From positions 1-20,276 of the forward strand of contig JANDJZ010000203.1 in NCBI GenBank assembly GCA_027943245.1: a DNA stretch of 20,276 bases, in the 5' to 3' direction. Origin of the DNA: Acanthamoeba sp. SK_2022b (taxonomy: Eukaryota > Discosea > Longamoebia > Acanthamoebidae). Of this stretch, positions 18,822-20,276 are shown one piece after another; positions within the stretch are counted from its first letter, which is position 1, and every line of letters starts with the position of its first letter. Position numbers and translations under genes: made by a program. A model generated the notes under the pieces. That model was not told the origin of the DNA and did no database searches. It worked only from the letters and a program-made list of their open reading frames with translations.

Positions 18822-19501
18822 AGCTGTTATGCCTCGTCGACATACGATTTTGAAACGGTTCTAAAAAGCCGCTTCCCCGCTTGCGGGACCTGACGCCCGC
18901 TCGTTGTCTTGCCCTTGCGTCACGTTGTCCCGCGATCGCCAATACCGAGGATAGTCGCCACAGCTACAGTGGCAATTCGCAGCAAGACGTAGCTTGCGCT
19001 GAAGCCGGGGGAAGAAGGAAGCGAGAAGGGTGCCTCGCGAGGCCTTTGGTGAGGAGAGTGTAAGGCTGAGTAGCTCCGCTGCTTCGCATTATTTACGTGC
19101 ATGAGCTCTGGCCAGGAGCGTATGAGCAAAACATCTCGTACACGCCGAGGGCTTTCCTAGGCCTGGGCCCGCGCATAGTTGATGTGCGTCGCTGCCCCTT
19201 AATACTGGGGCCACGTGGGGCAATAAAATCACTTATGCTCGCCCAACCAGCTGCTCGTGTCCCGAAAAAGCGGTAGAAACGGGAAGCTACGGGGCTGCAC
19301 TCCGCGGCAAATAGACAACAGACCGCAACCACCCGGGGGACGAAGGCGGTACGTATTGACAGTCATTTCTTCCCACCAGCCGCACGCCAGCCGCCCCACC
19401 AGCTCGCTCACACACTTACCCCGGACATAGATCGACGTTGGCGCAAGGAGTGGGTGCAGCAGTTCTCGAGACCTACAACACACAGAAGAATTATAGCGAA
19501 G
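18822..19501. promoter_or_regulatory. Divergent intergenic region between the DEP-oxidoreductase and RhoGEF genes
   Basis: This 680-base interval must hold both 5' regions, because the genes are transcribed away from each other. I see no RNA gene or repeat and no clear TATA box. AT-rich spots at about 19086 (CATTATTTACG) and 19220 (CAATAAAATC) are unremarkable. Short open frames on both strands lack domain signals and may be shadows or untranslated exons. Confidence 0.5.
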
Positions 19502-20276
19502 ATGTGGGGACAGTCTTCGAGGGGGTTCGACAGAAGGAACGCCTACTTCAGGCCCATAGAAGACGAAGAGCAGATGGCGTGTTCGTCGTCTTCCCCATCT
19601 GCTGCGTCGTCGCCCGTGTCGTTTTGGTCTTCGACTTCGACGGCAACCAAGTGCGATAAGCCAGCCGTGAGTGAGGACGATCTGCTGGCCTCTCTCCACG
19701 AGGAGGCCCTCAAGGACCGCGAGCGCATGAAACTCATCAACGAGCTTATCCTCTCCGAACGTGATTACGTTCAGGACCTTGAAACCATCAACTCCGTACT
19801 ATTCTCCTCCCTTCTTCTTGGGCGGCTCGCACCTGATCATCGGGGTCTCGATCGTGCCCGCCTTTGGTGGGGGGGGGTGTAGCGCCACACCATAACTCAC
19901 TTAATTGTCGACACATTGCCAGTTGTTTTTGCAGCCGCTGCGCAAGCGACGCATCGTGCCCGAGAACGACGTGGGGCAGCTCTTCTCGACTCTGCCAGCC
20001 ATAATCTCTCTCAACAAGGCCCTTCTGGGCGCAGTGGTGGGTAGCTATACGCAAGCCGAGGCCTACAACCGAAGCATCGACGCCACCGTGGCGTCCCTGA
20101 TGCAGAACAAGAGCGCGGGTGGCGGAGGCGGCGGTCGCGGGGGCTTCAGCGCCGTCATGACCGCGCGCGGCCTCATCAGCCTCGCGAGCGTCAAGCGCAA
20201 GGAGTGCCTCATCGCCGACGCCTTCCAGCAGATGGCGGGCTATCTGAAGGTGTATACGACCTACTCGACCCGCTTC
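19502..20276 (+). CDS. DH (RhoGEF) domain protein, 3' partial
   Basis: Exons 19502-19795 and 19923 to the window edge join in phase to 216 residues. The start is the first ATG (MWGQSSRGFDRRN) of a frame open from 19454. Residues 1-70 are Ser-rich and low complexity. From about residue 76 a Dbl-homology domain begins: LINELILSERDYVQDLETIN, then LFLQPLRKRRIVPENDVGQL across the splice, then LFSTLPAIISLNKALL and IADAFQQMAGYLKVYTTYST. DH domains catalyse GDP/GTP exchange on Rho-family GTPases, controlling actin. The second exon starts at TTGTTTTTGCAG; using the nearer AG at its end would delete the conserved Phe-Leu. Between LNKALL and IADAFQQM there are about 55 residues with a Gly-rich loop, longer than the usual spacing. 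A PH domain, normal after DH, would lie beyond the window. Confidence 0.88.

Noticed and set aside
18822..19501. tRNA or other RNA gene in the divergent gap
   Set aside because: I found no cloverleaf-like arms or A/B box pattern by eye.

Overview
This window is eukaryotic nuclear DNA. Five intron-rich, GC-rich genes flank a visibly AT-richer island of about 7.5 kb. Short introns (57-170 nt), short intergenic gaps and unusual signalling-domain combinations (PH-VPS9, DEP plus FAD oxidoreductase, DH) suggest a free-living amoeba of the Acanthamoeba type. That assignment is an inference from style, not from a marker gene. I built exon models by joining frames at splice sites and checking phase. 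The three genes complete in the window, and the open gene at the left edge, close with a total coding length divisible by three.

Layout, left to right. (1) 1-3839, plus: 3' part of a 12-exon gene for a Q/P-rich protein with a PH domain and a VPS9 (Rab5-type exchange factor) domain. (2) 4224-5754, minus, convergent: a four-exon gene for a secreted, probably GPI-anchored Kelch-like protein. (3) About 6.0-13.7 kb: the AT-richer island with microsatellites, a CCA/CTGA minisatellite, a small AT-hook/Cys-motif gene candidate, a TATA-box promoter, and a long multi-exon SAP-like gene that looks decayed. That gene carries 18 copies of a 14-bp inverted repeat (CCAATG-NN-CATTGG and CTGATG-NN-CATCAG classes), mostly in introns. 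A perfect 40-bp palindrome follows at 13363-13402. (4) 14350-16431, minus: ten-exon PLD-superfamily cardiolipin-synthase-like gene with two HKD motifs. (5) 16588-18821, minus, head-to-tail with the previous gene: nine-exon gene fusing a DEP domain to an FSP1/AMID-type NAD(P)H:quinone oxidoreductase, with one GC-AG intron. (6) 19502 to the window end, plus, divergent: 5' part of a DH-domain RhoGEF.

The flanking genes share a membrane and small-GTPase theme (Rab5 GEF, Rho GEF, phospholipid synthesis, lipid-quinone redox), but nothing shows that they form one pathway. The most unusual signals are the inverted-repeat family confined to one gene in the island, with CpG-decay-like core variation and in-frame stops compatible with C-to-T change, and the DEP-FSP1 fusion. 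Nearly 70% of host intron donors (22 of 32) also have C at position +4, unlike the usual GTRAGT.
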